Made by a program: the position numbers and the translations under genes. Below the pieces are notes generated by a model. It was not told the DNA's origin. It worked only from the letters and a program-made list of their open reading frames with translations, and did not search any database. From CAYMFD01 sp964389475 (GTDB lineage: Bacteria; Bacteroidota; Bacteroidia; Chitinophagales; Saprospiraceae): DNA of 64,000 nt. Positions 63,946 through 64,000 of this stretch are shown one piece after another (the stretch's first letter is position 1; each line of letters opens with the position of its first letter). The stretch covers positions 109,924 through 173,923 of the forward strand of contig CAYMFD010000001.1 in the NCBI GenBank assembly GCA_964389475.1, read 5' to 3'.

Positions 63946-64000
63946 CTACTTCCCAATACAAAACCTCCCAAAAATACTCTCCAGCAGGTCATCCGTATGG
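63946..64000 (-). CDS. mnmE: 3' end of mnmE, tRNA modification GTPase (5' part outside window)
   Basis: Only the last 18 codons are inside the window: TDDLLESIFGRFCIGK then TAG, read on the minus strand. The ending FCIGK is the invariant C-terminus of MnmE, whose cysteine is needed for tRNA wobble-uridine modification with MnmG. A diverged copy of exactly this segment lies at 50001-50054. The 3' end of mnmE (trmE/thdF) is a known insertion point for genomic islands such as SGI1. Confidence 0.85.
   Translation of the reverse strand, partial: HTDDLLESIFGRFCIGK

Noticed and set aside
1..64000. tRNA and rRNA genes
   Set aside because: No T-arm/acceptor pattern or conserved rRNA segment was recognised by eye on either strand. 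A covariance-model scan would be needed to exclude them fully.

Overview
The window is about 64 kb of chromosome from a free-living, polysaccharide-degrading member of the Bacteroidota. Saprospiria is my best guess, but that is an inference from gene content. At least eight large secreted proteins end in type IX secretion (T9SS) sorting domains, either the short type A domain (VYPNP...) or the type B gliding-motility/CHU_C domain. Lipoprotein signals, RagB-free sugar uptake by Na+ symporters, and Bacteroidota-style LuxR-like helix-turn-helix and DUF937 proteins fit the same phylum.

Layout. (1) 1-12492 is a plus-strand xylan/beta-glucan utilisation cluster: the tail of a secreted CBM protein, a GH10 xylanase, a GH3 beta-xylosidase, a xylulokinase fused to a coiled coil and DNA-binding domain, xylose isomerase, an SSS symporter and a GH9 glucanase. 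Together they cover extracellular chain cutting, release of xylose, uptake, and conversion to xylulose 5-phosphate, with a likely built-in sensor-regulator. (2) 12630-31670 holds a CDP-alcohol phosphotransferase, two giant secreted adhesin/propeller proteins, small lipoproteins and a CotH/lamin-tail surface protein. (3) Two paralogous P-loop ATPases with C-terminal PD-(D/E)XK nuclease-like domains (23721-25151 and 31802-33238) each have, directly upstream of the start codon, an array of imperfect palindromes with a 53-55 bp period. The arm sequence differs between the arrays, but changes are compensated within each palindrome. This is the best candidate for an undescribed system here. (4) 33517-46959 holds an M43 metalloprotease, a DbpA-like helicase, a DUF937-OmpA protein, another type B secreted protein, a SOUL protein, a second SSS symporter and a thioesterase-like protein.

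(5) 46960-51720 is a scarred, mobile region. It holds an A-rich HNH endonuclease gene packaged as a lone integron-type cassette with an attC-like site, a saccharopine dehydrogenase-like gene, a 54-bp diverged copy of the 3' end of mnmE, two AT-rich envelope genes, and an 88% identical copy of the 3' end of the upstream thioesterase gene. (6) 51749-61689 is a tightly packed ten-gene minus-strand operon: two ATP-grasp-type proteins, an aspartoacylase/desuccinylase, a small acidic protein, arginine decarboxylase, a SET-domain protein, agmatinase, a GNAT-nitrilase fusion, a deoxyhypusine synthase-like protein lacking the canonical lysine, and PPK2. It looks like a polyamine-making and polyamine- or amino-acid-conjugating pathway. 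(7) The window ends with an FG-GAP protein and the 3' tip of mnmE. The mnmE 3' end and its diverged copy 13.9 kb away are in the same orientation, as expected for an island inserted at the end of mnmE.

Limits: no similarity search or folding program was run. Family calls come from visible motifs. No rRNA or tRNA gene was recognised.
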